Shown: one piece after another, positions 23,307-33,089 of the stretch
How positions within the stretch are numbered: position 1 is the first letter of the stretch
Layout of the letters: the number at the start of each line of letters is the position of its first letter
NCBI GenBank assembly: GCA_018806915.1
Contig: JAGKQI010000087.1
Span: 930,001-994,000, forward strand
Direction of reading: 5' to 3'
From: Phytophthora colocasiae
Lineage: Eukaryota; Oomycota; Peronosporomycetes; Peronosporales; Peronosporaceae
DNA length: 64,000 nucleotides
Program-made: the position numbers and the translations under genes
The notes under the pieces: model-generated
Told to the model about the DNA's origin: nothing
What the model saw: only the letters and a program-made list of their open reading frames with translations
The model's database searches: none

Positions 23307-24882
23307 TAAACGTATCGGCGTTGCCAAAGCTGAGCTTGCTGGCTCAAGTATTTCGTGTCCATTACCCGTCAATCGAGCTCCTCGCACCAGGAAGTATCAT
23401 CTTCATCTCGAAAGTCCAAGAAGTCGAAAGGGCGTGGGAAGGGAAAAACATGTCTGCACTATAGAGGCTATCGATACACAAAAGGCTGGAGCTCCAAGAA
23501 GAAAATCACGCTACGATGCAGTGTGTACCGCAGAACTGATGCAAGGCTCGGCTGGACGTGCATCATACAGGCGGAAAGGTTGTTCAATGAGTATACATGT
23601 GCTTCTGTACAGCACGAAACCAGCGATACTTTGGATGTGACACGAAAAATGAAGGAAATGGTTGATACATTGACCATCTTAGATCTCACAAAACCTGTGC
23701 ACGAAATGTGAAAAGAGGTGAGTGATAGCTACTATCCAGATGATGAGGGATGTATCTCGCACAGGATTCTCCGAAGAACAGGTAACCAGCCGGGTTTATC
23801 GGACTCGTCGGAAGCATTACGGATCACATCTTCTCGGTATGATTGAAGTTCCACCGCTTTCAATGGTTGAGGGGAAGAAGTTAAGTTTTTTTCAGTTCCA
23901 CGTTTCTCGTCAAGTTCAGACCCCAAAGATAAGCCTCAAAGAATCGTTGGGTGGACCCACCCGCACACTGGCGAGAAGTTGTCTCCGAGTGAAATCATTT
24001 GCGACTTCGAGAAGCAATTGATTAAAGCTTGTCAGAAACAATTCGAAAACGCGCTGATAATCGGGTGCCTCTTCCATTGGAAGCAAGCACTTCGTCGTCG
24101 GATGAAGCAGATCCTACACATACCAGAGGAAGAAATCCAGATATCTATGACTCGAGGTGTTATTGATATGCTGACGATCGTCGATCCGGAGTTGGTTCCT
24201 CACAAAGGTATCAAGTGGGTGAAGAAAGAGATTCGCGCGCGTTGTGCATCTAAGGGAATTGACTACTCTCTTGCAAAATGGACTCATTTTTGGGGCTACT
24301 TCAGAGCGACATGGCTAGAACGCTACAGCATTGAGGAGTGGAACGTGCACGGCTTCGACCGCGACGTAGTGGCGCGAACAAATAATCCTTTAGAGCGATT
24401 TCATCGTGAGCTAAACAGCGCCTTTAGTCCACACCCCAACATAGTCATCTTCGTGGCCACAATCCGACGTATTTCACAGGACTACCAACGTTGCTGCTGG
24501 TCGCAGAAAGAAAAAAATTCAAAAAAGCGCAAGAGTAAGAAAAAAGGCAAGAAGAACCGTAAAACTACGAACGACGAAGCAACACCAGTACCTGAGGACG
24601 AATCGGGACTTCCGCTGCCGATCGATCTACTTCAGGTAAGGACTCTCAGACTCCGAGACCGAAGATGAAGTTGTTTTGGCTGAAGAAGTTGACGAAAACG
24701 GTGGTAGTGCCGATAGCAGAACCTCTAGCAGCAGCAGCAGCAGTAGTAGCAATAGCAGCAGCAGTGGTAGCGACGGAGAGGACGATCGCGGCACCGACAG
24801 CGACGGTGATGAAGGTGAAGATGACGAGCCCGATTTTTCCTTTGACTATGAGGGCGAGGGGCGTGACGAAGAAACCAGCTAG
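23307..24882 (+). pseudogene. MULE transposase, interrupted by Gypsy A and degraded
   Basis: 23355-23711 encodes a FLYWCH-like zinc-binding region (HYRGYRYTKGWSSKKKITLR; SVYRRTDARLGW). 24003-24668 encodes the MULE catalytic core: ICDFEKQLIKACQKQF carries the second Asp with the following C/W-H context (GCLFHWKQAL), and NNPLERFHRELN carries the third acidic residue. Between them (23712-23980) the frame is disturbed, and the first Asp region is not clean. After a basic Lys/Ser run comes a Ser-repeat, Asp/Glu-rich tail, open in another frame to 24882 and encoded by an AGC/AGT microsatellite (24722-24768). The 5' part of the gene lies before Gypsy A (open frame 11451-11608 runs across the insertion point). 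Confidence 0.78.
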
Positions 24883-24984
24883 GCTTCACGAGCTTGCACA
24901 ATGTAGGGCTTGCATAAGCACTCTATCAGTGCTATCGGTACCACATTCACGTTAACAGGAATCGATTTGGAACGAATAGCTTGT

Positions 24985-25070
24985 TTCGGTCGGGTCGGTA
25001 GTTTTGGTCTGGAAAAACACCCGAGCAAAAGTCCCGACCCGACCCATATACGACCCCCAAAATAATCTAC
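24985..25070 (-). repeat. Right inverted end of the MULE
   Basis: Mirrors 11283-11395. It ends at TCTAC next to the target duplication GATCCATTC (25071-25079). Confidence 0.8.
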
Positions 25071-25186
25071 GATCCATTCATGTAGGGTACAGTATTCAAA
25101 TACAATCAGACACCTTTCTCACGACACTTCCAATGCATTTTGGAGCTACGCCAGTGTGCTTTAAGGAAGGAAAATTATTTGATTAA

Positions 25187-25436
25187 CTTGATATGTGGAC
25201 AACTCTTTGGACTAACTTGCAACGATCTCAAGCTAATTCAATAGCTGTAGATACACTCTTCTACCTCGACTGATGGACAACCCAAATTTGGTGCATTCGT
25301 TCCGAATAGTGATTAATCGGCAGTTCAAAACCTAACTGTTGGATCAGTAACGTGATAGTTTTCCGGTCACAGTTGAGCTCATCCGCATGCTGGTAAATAA
25401 ACTGATAATGCATCCTGTATGACGACTGGATATTCG
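25187..25436. repeat. Dispersed repeat R2, copy 1
   Basis: About 250 bp, repeated in the same orientation at 29346-29596 with roughly one difference per ten bases. On the minus strand both copies keep an open end (YQFIYQHADELNCDR; ITLLIQQLG; WVVHQSR or WVAHQSR), so R2 is probably the 3' end of a decayed gene or transposon. The flanks differ after about 25436. Confidence 0.75.
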
Positions 25437-25663
25437 CCACATTTGGCAGTAGTGCCTTGTTTTTCGAAAGTGTATGTCATTCCGAAGTCTCCATGTTGCA
25501 TGAAAGGATACGGCAATCTGAACTATCCATAGTCTCTTGTTTATACTTCCTCCAATTTTTGCAAACATCCTGCGGCTTCGGGAAGAGCAATACTTTCCAA
25601 GTCAATTCAGCTGTAAAGAATCGTGACCAGAATGACCATAGCTGGCTCCAGAACGGTTGTAAA

Positions 25664-25886
25664 AAGGAAATTGAAGTTGATTAACTAGTTATTCCTGGTT
25701 ACTACTACTTGGCTTGGCTATTGAATTCTAAAGGTTTGATTGTGATTGTGAATTGTTTGAATGGGATATTGAGTTTTCGAATGCTAATCATTTCTTATCA
25801 TCTGGAAAGTAAGTCCCCGGAGGGACTTGGACGCCTGCCAAGTGCGTAGCTTTGTGGTCCGTAGACCAGTGGGCCACCAGGAGGCC
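25664..25886 (+). repeat. Dispersed repeat R1, copy 3
   Basis: Matches copy 1 over 25664-25809, then continues with GCCAAGTGCGTAGCTTTGTGG and CCACCAGGAGGC, which are shared in reverse with 5221-5290 and 36573-36640. This is the longest copy seen. No ends or coding content identified. Confidence 0.75.
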
Positions 25887-26215
25887 CCGCCAGAACGGTT
25901 GTAAAGCAGGGCACAAGAAAAAGCAATATTCCGTCGTCTCTAATGCTTGGCAAGTTGGTCGAACTCACTGCTGAATTGTTGGATTCAGCGATATCAGGAA
26001 GGACAACGGTTAAATCTCCAAAGAAAAGCCGTAGCATCACGTCAAGATCCACTGGTAACATGTAGCTCCGCAGCATCAGCAAACTTGCCAGTTCCTGGTG
26101 TATCCGACGGGGAGGACATCCAAGATCTTCCATCGAGTGGGGATTGAGCTGAGGTACTTGTTGCAGAAGCTTAGTCCAGTCTTGAGAACGTCAGTGTGCT
26201 TTAATTTATAAGTAT
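25887..26215. other. Intergenic, no gene seen
   Basis: A minus-strand open stretch (26133-25798) runs through it and into R1. Its composition and overlap with a repeat give no support for a gene. Confidence 0.4.
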
Positions 26216-26266
26216 CATTAATAAGCTTATGCCATAATTATGGTATACGGCATAAGCTTATTAATG
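26216..26266. repeat. Perfect inverted repeat, 18-bp arms
   Basis: CATTAATAAGCTTATGCC at 26216-26233 is mirrored at 26249-26266 around a 15-base AT-rich loop. It lies 80 bp left of the piggyBac element. It could be a MITE relic or a hairpin terminator; its role is unknown. Confidence 0.85.
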
Positions 26267-26598
26267 ACAATTGACTAGTCTATTTCGTTGGCAGCAGATC
26301 GCTGCAGTGCTGCGGTAGCCCATGTAAAAAATTTTCAGCCTTTAACCCCTTGGTTCCCAACGTCATAACTAACTGCTTTACGAAATTGTAAGTCGTAAGT
26401 TACAACGAAAAATCTTCGAGCAATAGAAAATGGCTCGGAAAAAGAAAACCAATACTTTAATGAAGTCAATTTTTTCTTGCCCAAAGAATAAGCTGCTGGA
26501 GGTCGCACGGGCAATTGCAGAAATCGGACGGGGCTAGGTTTTGTAAAGGCGTGGGGTCCAGTTCGCAGCTGATGATTCATCATTCCTGAATTTTCCCG

Positions 26599-27263
26599 AT
26601 GGCGCGCATCAGATCCACTGGACTCAGGAAAACTGTCATTGCTCGACACGACGTCGATTTTCGACATCTCTGGAGGCAGCTACGAGAGGTGGGATGGAGC
26701 TCTAGGCGCCCCAAGGGCCTCGAGACCGACTGGACCTACATAAAGCCTGGAAGTTCGGTAGGTGGCATGGTTGGAGATGACTTCTTTGTTGGTGAGGCTG
26801 CTGTAGTGGCGTATGTTATTGAGACCGGATTGCTGGTAGCTGAGGCAAGTATTTCGTCACGTTCATCGACGAGTACGGGGAGTCGTTCATTTGTGATTCG
26901 GAGTAGAATGTAAGACTAAGACTGATGGTTGGTGCAGGATGAGGCGGCTGGAAACGACGACAACCTCGAGAACTAAAGCAATAGTGATAAAGCGAGTGGG
27001 GCTCAACGTGAAGCGCAAGCCTGTGAAGATGAAGTGCAAAACGAGAGTTTGGTACGGGAGTCCCAGATCGACACTAACGTGGAGCTCTCCCATCACACAA
27101 TGGATGCTCTATTTGGATCTCCAACACCGAGTGAGGTAGCGCTGTCACAGGGAGCTGTAGCTCGTGCATTTGACATTCCGCAAGTTGGCCTTCAAGAAGA
27201 TCTTTCCGAGCCGGATGTACTGGAAGGGGCAAGTTAATTGCAGCACTTGTCGGGTGCCTCGGG
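26599..27263 (+). pseudogene. piggyBac transposase N-terminal part
   Basis: Frames 26599-26913 and 27034-27237 lie in order. The first has DFRHLWRQLREVGWSSRRP followed by GLETDWTYIKPG and VGDDFFVGEAAVVAYV, a pattern I associate with oomycete piggyBac-like proteins. The second is a low-complexity linker (HHTMDALFGSPTPSEVALSQ). The frame breaks near 26913, and the gene is cut at 27263 by an LTR. The catalytic core should follow but is missing. Confidence 0.65.
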
Positions 27264-27729
27264 TGTAATGGGTCTACCTAGACCTATTAGGTGACGTACA
27301 CGTGCGCTTACGTGTATGAGGAAGCGTGCAATTAGAATAGACTTAATTTAAGTATACTTATTTAAATAAGTATGATTATTAATAAATCAAATATAACTAA
27401 ATTAAACTGCAAAATACCGTAAAATGAGAACTGTTATTGAATTTGGCATAAGCCAATTATGGACCTCCTAAAACTGTTTGTTATCTATTTCTAAAGGGTC
27501 TGCCAACGTGTGGTTGGCAGAAACTCTGCTCAGTGATTGGTAGAAATCCGTTACTTTTTACCAATAATATGCACAAATGCACACGAACCACCCAATAATG
27601 TGGTCCGCTCATGTAGCCATTGGTGTGTACAGAACACCAAGGTCTGAGGCCCATTTCCAACCTCTAACAGTTATCCTAACTGTTAGAGTTACAAGTGGTA
27701 CTACCACTTGTACGTGCAACCCCGTTACA
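27264..27729 (+). repeat. Solo LTR (TGTAATGGG family)
   Basis: 466 bp, starting TGTAATGGGTCTACCTAGACC and ending CCCGTTACA, so the ends form the short TGTAA...TTACA inverted pair typical of LTRs. The flanking 5-mers (TCGGG and CCGTG) do not match, so it did not arise by simple insertion. The first ~150 bp recur at 39167-39201 and 40811-40913. Several local hairpins lie inside, e.g. CTGCCAAC/GTTGGCAG and CTAACAGTTA/TAACTGTTAG. Confidence 0.75.
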
Positions 27730-28480
27730 CCGTGTCCACGGGCAGTCAACGGTTATCAAGAATGGATGGGCGGAGTGAACGTGCATGACCAACTCCGCCT
27801 CCAAGAGATCTAGATCCAGACGTGGGCTCGTTTTGCAAAATACTACAAGAGCCTGTTCTTAGGTCTCATTGATTTGTTCATGGTGAATTCCTACATCTCA
27901 CACAAGGCTGCGTGTAAATTGTCGAACACACCGGCGATGAAGCGTGGTGAATGGTACGCTGTGCTCCACAGCCTACTGCAGTTGAAGGAACAGGTTTTTT
28001 GCAGGGGTGGCGGTCACACCTTCACCTGGAGGCAAGAAGCGAAGACGGAAACGCGTTGGTCATTCCCTAATGCAGTTCGACGACTGGGTTACAGTATCTG
28101 GAGTGCAAAAAAGGCGCCAGCGGTCTTGCAAAGTATGCGCTTTGCTCCGTGGCGATCGCAAGAAGTCGTTTCAGACGACCTTCTACTGTGAGAACTGTTC
28201 CATAGACGACGCCAAGTGCTACCCATACCCAAAAGTACGACGTGAGTACAGAGGTACGATGAAGACTTGCTTCCAGATATGGCACGATGATTTTGAGTGC
28301 GGGTTCGCCATCCCACCTACCTTGGGCAAGCGCGTTGTCCTCCGGCGTCCTGGAAAGAAAACAGGTGTGCAGAAGAAAACACGGCGTGAGCTGCTTCGTG
28401 AAGAAGAGGGCGAGGTGGATGAAGAGCTACGTGGTGATGCTGAGGAGCTCAGCGAAGACGACAGTGTAGAAACGAAATGA
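27730..28480 (+). pseudogene. piggyBac transposase C-terminal part
   Basis: 27740-27810 encodes VNGYQEWMGGVNVHDQLR, the conserved MGGVD-x-x-DQL region of the DDE_Tnp_1_7 family, then a TAG at 27811. 27820-28191 continues the family pattern (FAKYYKSLFLGLIDLFMVNS). The last frame, 28007-28480, overlaps in another frame. It ends in a Cys-rich domain (SCKVCALLRGDRKKS; FYCENCSIDDAKC) with an acidic tail. At least one stop and one frameshift are present, and everything between the N-terminal part and MGGVN is missing. Confidence 0.82.
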
Positions 28481-28802
28481 TCAGCTATTGTGTGTTGTTA
28501 TAAAAAAAATAAGCTTTCTTGAACCGACGTACCTTTTGCCTCCTTATTTCTAAAATGATTGGGTTCAGAGCCCAACTATCTTCCGCACTTCCTTTTCTGC
28601 AATCCCCAAAGTTACGACTTTGAATCTCCACTGTACAAAAGAAAGCTGTGTGTCTTACGACTAAGCCTAAATTTTACCTGTACAAATCTATATACCTAGC
28701 CGCTTGTGGATAGTCTACATACAAACGCCTTGATGAAATGTACGTCATAAGTTACGACCTTCGCTTAGCGGTTCCGAGGTACGAATCATGGGAACCAAGG
28801 GG

Positions 28803-29345
28803 TTTATATTTACTTTGCAGTACCAGTAGCATAGTAGTGACAAATTTCTGAAAAAACACACGGGTCGATCAGTGTTTAAACTGGAGTGATATATCCGCCA
28901 TGCTTTCAGCCGTTGACGTAATGAAATATTGTGATATTCTTTTCAATGTCTGTCATGGTTCGGCTGTTTGCACAATATTTTCATACATCCGGAGTCCCAA
29001 TGCGGTGTTCGCAGCCAACGAAACGCAAGCAACACAAACAACCGAGTAAGCATTCGTTACGCCCTCATCAAGCGTCTACTGATCCGGGACCTGTGCTCTG
29101 TAAGTATTGTGTTTTTATATAACCCTTTATAATATAATGGTAATTGATAAAATGGAATTATGCACGTTTGCTTCGAACTTAAATGAAATTCAACTGTACA
29201 TTTTTCGCCGCAATTTCGGTTACTGAAATCAAGTCAAATTGCGGTCATAAACTGATTTTAGTGCAAAATGGATGCGAAAATAACTACCTTCCACTACTCA
29301 TTTAGACCACCACAACGTTCTAAATTTAGCTGAAGAAGAAGTAAT
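28803..29345. other. Intergenic, no gene seen
   Basis: AT-rich sequence. An open stretch at 28931-29122 ends soon after a GTAAGT that could be a splice donor, but no protein family is recognisable. Confidence 0.4.
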
Positions 29346-29596
29346 TATTTGATTAACTAGATAGGTGGACAACTCTTTGGACTAACCTGCAACGATCTCA
29401 AGCTAATTCAATAGCTGTACATATTCTACCTTGACTGATGGGCAACCCAAATTTGGGGCATTCGTTCCGAATGGATATCAATCGGTAGTTCAACGCCTAA
29501 CTGTTGGATCAGTAGCGTGATAGTTTCCCGGTCACAGTTGAGCTCATCCGCATGTTGGTAAATAAACTGATAATGCATCCTGTATGACGACTGGAT
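29346..29596. repeat. Dispersed repeat R2, copy 2
   Basis: Direct copy of 25187-25436. The two copies lie on either side of the piggyBac element, about 4 kb apart. Confidence 0.75.
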
Positions 29597-29984
29597 TCTA
29601 AATCTAGTGCCCGTTATGTCATTTTTGCCATTGATCTTGTAGTTATTGCGTTTCAAAGTCGAGATTTTTTTATGGCCTTAAATTGGCCGTTCGCCTTACG
29701 GACCTTTCCACACACCTTTTGAAGTGCTCGACCACCTCTTTTTTCTGAGCAGTGTACGAGTTTACTGTGTGGGTCTTCTTCTATCGACCGTCTCCTTGGA
29801 AACGCGGTCGGCCCACGGGAGATGACCTGGTGGCTTGAGCCATGAGACTCAAAACGCTTGGTTCTCGAGACGTGTATCTCATAATAGTGAAAAGCATGAA
29901 TTCTTGTCTAGTATTGCTAGCTGCAGGTTGTATCCCTTAAGGCAGTGTATCTCTTAACTAAGGATAGTCGGTAGGTATGTCAAA
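29597..29984. other. Intergenic, no gene seen
   Basis: No coding or repeat feature recognised. Confidence 0.4.
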
Positions 29985-30191
29985 TTGAGAAACCAGCAAG
30001 CAAAGCCCAAATGGCATCTGTCCCCAATCTCGTGAGACTGTTTGTCTCGTCATCATTTTCAACAACATGTTAGCTCAACATGACATGTCTTCCACCACAC
30101 AAACTTCTTGACAAAACCAGCTCTTAAGATTTACTGCGGCACATGTACATGTATAACCGGAGGTCATTTCACAACTTCCCCACAGGTAACG
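29985..30191 (+). promoter_or_regulatory. Conserved upstream region of effector 3
   Basis: Shares GAAACCAGCAA...CAAATGGCATC with effector 4 (34290-34325). With effector 2 it shares CCCCAATCTCGTGA, TCATCATTTTCAAC (initiator-like), GATTTACTGCGGC and the terminal CAACTTCCCCACAGGTAACG before the ATG. The shared length shows that the duplications included promoters. Confidence 0.55.
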
Positions 30192-32210
30192 ATGCATCTC
30201 TTTTATCTAGCAGGTGTGGCTATCCTTGCCTTCGTGGCAGATGGAGACGCCACAGGCGCAAGAATACTCGTTTCTGATGTTTCCAACCGCCACCAAGCTC
30301 ACGCTGCAATAACGAGCGTCGTATCAACCACAAGACTATTACGAACGAGAACTGTCATGGACGAGGAGAGAGCAGGGGGGATGTCTGTATCTGCATCCGA
30401 CAAGCTCGCAAAACTCCTCAAGTCTTCGAAAGTGACCGACGATCAGCTTCAGACGTGGCTTGGAAAGGGAAAAACTGCGGAGAGTGTCTTCTATCGTATG
30501 AATCTGAAGAACACTCGCTTCATGAGACTGTTTGAGAACCCCCAGTTCCTCAGGTGGCTTCAATACGCCGATGACTTGAGTGCTGCCGGGAAAGGAGTAT
30601 CTCCCATTTCAGTACTGTCAAAGAAGTATGGCGACGATACACTGTACAAGATGATTGGGTCGGCCAAGCAGGAAACAAGTACCAAGGCTCTTGGCATCAG
30701 ATTGCAAAAAGATCAACTGGAATACTGGATAAAGGTTGGGAAAGATCCCGATGAGGTTTTCGGGTTGTACAGCCTCAACTACGCTGGAAGGCGAATTCTC
30801 AGTAACTCTCAGTTCAGGGACTGGACCAAATACGTCGATGATCTGAATGCGAAGAACGAAGGCGCGATGGTGTCGATTATCCCGACGCTAAGGAAACACT
30901 TCAGTGACGACGATCTGTTCAAAATCGCTTTGGCAGCCAAGAGATCAGAGGAAACGGAAGCTATGGGGACTAAATTGGAAGACGCGTTTGTGCAATTCTG
31001 GATCCAACGCAAGGAAACGCCTGATAATGTTCTGGTGGAGCTCGGACTGAAAAAGTCAGCGTCAACTTTGTTGGAGAGTCCATTGCTCAACATTCTGACC
31101 AAGTACACGGACGCTTATAATGTCGAGTACGCGGCGAAGAAATCAACAGTGATTGAAACTCTCACTCGCGCATTCGATGACGAAACGGTGGCTAAGCTGC
31201 TCCTTGCAGGGAGAGAGAAATCTACGACAGAGAAGATCGCGAAGCAGTTCCAGGCAGATCAATTGGAAATGTGGCTGAACAGTGGTCAATCTGTCGACGA
31301 CGTGTACAAACTGCTGAATTTCCCTCTCAGAAGAAACGAGGTGTTCGATTTCTACAATCAAAAGCTGTTTAATACGTGGTTGACCTACATGAATGCTATT
31401 AGTGTCAAGAACCCAGAGAAAACGTCCGCTATGTTATCAACGTTGGCGCCAACATTCAGGGACAGACCTATGATGCAAATTCTCGAAGCTGCCAATAAGT
31501 TCCCCAGCATGGAAATAGCTGCCACCAAATTGCAACTTGAGAAGGCTCAGAGCATTTTTTCCAGTGGAGCCTCCCCCTATGATGTGTTTAAGCAGGTGGC
31601 GCTTGATAATGTTGGAGATTCCATTCTCAGTAGTCCTCTGTTCAAGAAGTGGATGGTTTACGTGGAGGATTTCAACAAGAAAACCCCAGTAAAGAAAGAA
31701 TCCTGGTTCTTGCCACTCCGTACCAACTATCAAGGCTATAGTCTCGACAAAATCATTGACAAGGGGATGAAAGACCCCAGCACAATGAAACTTGCCCAAT
31801 TGGTGGAGAAGGAGCGTATGGAAGAGTGGCTTGTGAGGTGGAAACATCCCCCAAGTGTTGCGTTTCGTGAGCTGCATCTCGACAAAGCTGGGGAAAAAGT
31901 GTTTTCAAGTCCAAAATTCGAGTTGTGGGTTAAGTACTTGGATGACTGGAACCAGGCGTATCCGAGCGAGAAGGCGACTATGATCGATGGGTTTCGAGCC
32001 AATTACCATGATTTGGATTTAATTCCGATGCTTACGGCGGTGGAGAAGGACCCGGACACGAAGAAACTGGCATCGCAGTTGAAGGATGCCCTGGCGGATA
32101 AATGGGTAGCGGAGAAGAAAACATTCGACTACGTCAAGTCGTGGATCAGCCATGTACCATCCTCGGACGATATGCTGGCGCGATACAGCAAGAAGCTCAA
32201 TAGTCAATAG
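30192..32210 (+). CDS. Effector 3: secreted RxLR-DEER protein with tandem WY/LWY units, intact
   Basis: 672 aa, single exon. I chose the ATG at 30192 rather than an upstream in-frame ATG at 30108. It opens the signal peptide MHLFYLAGVAILAFVADG, it aligns with effector 2, and the 84 bases before it match the non-coding flank of effector 2. RLLR is at 48-51 and DEER at 57-60. The WY/LWY-like repeats are as in effector 2, with mostly conservative changes; the differences cluster on helix surfaces such as SAKRVDETEAMG against AAKRSEETEAMG. The end NSQ differs from NSA in effector 2. It is convergent with PRP38, 147 bp away. The protein is expected to be secreted and to enter plant cells; its target is unknown. 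Confidence 0.93.
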   Translation: MHLFYLAGVAILAFVADGDATGARILVSDVSNRHQAHAAITSVVSTTRLLRTRTVMDEERAGGMSVSASDKLAKLLKSSKVTDDQLQTWLGKGKTAESVFYRMNLKNTRFMRLFENPQFLRWLQYADDLSAAGKGVSPISVLSKKYGDDTLYKMIGSAKQETSTKALGIRLQKDQLEYWIKVGKDPDEVFGLYSLNYAGRRILSNSQFRDWTKYVDDLNAKNEGAMVSIIPTLRKHFSDDDLFKIALAAKRSEETEAMGTKLEDAFVQFWIQRKETPDNVLVELGLKKSASTLLESPLLNILTKYTDAYNVEYAAKKSTVIETLTRAFDDETVAKLLLAGREKSTTEKIAKQFQADQLEMWLNSGQSVDDVYKLLNFPLRRNEVFDFYNQKLFNTWLTYMNAISVKNPEKTSAMLSTLAPTFRDRPMMQILEAANKFPSMEIAATKLQLEKAQSIFSSGASPYDVFKQVALDNVGDSILSSPLFKKWMVYVEDFNKKTPVKKESWFLPLRTNYQGYSLDKIIDKGMKDPSTMKLAQLVEKERMEEWLVRWKHPPSVAFRELHLDKAGEKVFSSPKFELWVKYLDDWNQAYPSEKATMIDGFRANYHDLDLIPMLTAVEKDPDTKKLASQLKDALADKWVAEKKTFDYVKSWISHVPSSDDMLARYSKKLNSQ

Positions 32211-32357
32211 TGCATAGAATTCCGCGCTATCGACTTCTACTGAATTCTTTACCCCGTCCAGCATTGAGGAAGTTCAAAAAGGTGCATGTTCATCTGTGCT
32301 GAAATAACAGGAGTTCGTCTGAGATAAATTTTTTTAGTAAACTGGAACGATCGTATT

Positions 32358-32960
32358 TCACTTCTTCTCTTCATCACTGTCACTGCTAGCACTATCAGCG
32401 TCAAGTTCATCCTCCAACGGACTCTTTCTAACCGGCAAACCCTCGTTCTTCTCCAGTAGTTCTCTATCCACCAATCTCGGCAGTGCCAAGTCAATATAGT
32501 ACTCTTCCGTCAACAGAGCATCCACAATCTCATCCACATGTGTAAGTTCCCAACCGATGATGTTGCGCTTGCGAATCTTGCGGTAGTCGTTCAGCAGCGG
32601 CTCCAGTAGAGTATAAATTTCCAGAGGTTTCCCCACAAGTCGCAAGTAAACAGCTCCAAGCACCGTCACGTACTTGTAGTCGTCGTTCTCGATAAACTGC
32701 TTCACAACCTCCAGTTCTGGCTGCAATTGCAGCATTTTCAGCAACAAACAGAGGAAATGCGTAGGCTGCTGGTTACCACCAAACGTTCCACCGAAATCCT
32801 GCAGCTCCACCGCTTTATCCACGAGCGTCTCAGCCGTCAGACCGAAGCACTGTTCCTTCCAGTAGATGCTGGCGTAGATACGATTGCGCATGATCTTCTC
32901 CACGAGCGTCTGCGGGTTCACGCCATGGACACTCTGCGCTCCAGGGGCCGTCGCATTCAT
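32358..32960 (-). CDS. PRPF38A: PRP38-family pre-mRNA splicing factor
   Basis: 200 aa from the ATG at 32960. The frame is open further upstream to 33047, but the sequence before this Met is AT-rich and unlike the family, which starts at NP.TLVEKI. Recognised by VNPQTLVEKIMRNRIYASIY, WKEQCFGLTAETLVDKAVEL, FGGTFGGNQQPTHFLCLLLK, FKYVTVLGAVYLRL-like YKYVTVLGAVYLRLVG and LEPLLNDYRKIRKRN. These are hallmarks of PRP38, a component of the spliceosomal tri-snRNP needed for activation. The C-terminus is short and acidic (SASSDSDEEKK), without the long RS tail of some homologues. It is a housekeeping gene and anchors this island as host DNA. It is divergent from the hydrolase gene. Confidence 0.95.
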   Translation of the reverse strand: MNATAPGAQSVHGVNPQTLVEKIMRNRIYASIYWKEQCFGLTAETLVDKAVELQDFGGTFGGNQQPTHFLCLLLKMLQLQPELEVVKQFIENDDYKYVTVLGAVYLRLVGKPLEIYTLLEPLLNDYRKIRKRNIIGWELTHVDEIVDALLTEEYYIDLALPRLVDRELLEKNEGLPVRKSPLEDELDADSASSDSDEEKK

Positions 32961-33089
32961 GGTTCCTAAATTATGATAGAAAAAATATATATTTTTGTTT
33001 AATTGAGAAAAACCAACATCGAGAATATTTTTAATGGGGATTCCCAAAATTTATCACCATAGTGAGATCAAGTCAATGAATGTCCTGCG
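32961..33089. promoter_or_regulatory. Divergent promoter region of PRP38 and the hydrolase gene
   Basis: 129 bp between the two start codons, strongly AT-rich (ATATATTTTTG; AATATTTTTAATG). Both genes must start transcription from here. No precise elements assigned. Confidence 0.6.

Larger units (their letters stand above)
11283..25070 (+). mobile_element. Mutator-like element (MULE), split by Gypsy A
   Basis: The 9-bp direct repeat GATCCATTC flanks the unit (11274-11282 and 25071-25079), the duplication length expected of Mutator elements. The ends are inverted repeats: GGTAGACTTTTTGGGGGGTC on the left against GTAGATTATTTTGGGGGTCG read inward from the right, continuing with GTATNTGGGTCGG. 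Removing Gypsy A and one copy of its 4-bp duplication leaves an element of about 2.1 kb with a transposase gene. Confidence 0.88.
26346..28802 (+). mobile_element. piggyBac-like DNA transposon, dead
   Basis: The ends are inverted: CCCCTTGGTTCCCA from 26346 and its mirror ending at 28802. The left flank is TTAA (26342-26345), the piggyBac target. The right flank is TTTA (28803-28806), one base away from TTAA. N- and C-terminal transposase parts lie inside, separated by a solo LTR. Without the LTR the element is about 2.0 kb. Confidence 0.85.

Noticed and set aside
25798..26133. 111-codon minus-strand frame
   Set aside because: Overlaps repeat R1 and has no recognisable domain or splice signals.
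30108..30191. Upstream in-frame ATG extending effector 3 by 28 residues
   Set aside because: The added segment would hide the signal peptide, and its DNA matches the non-coding flank of effector 2.
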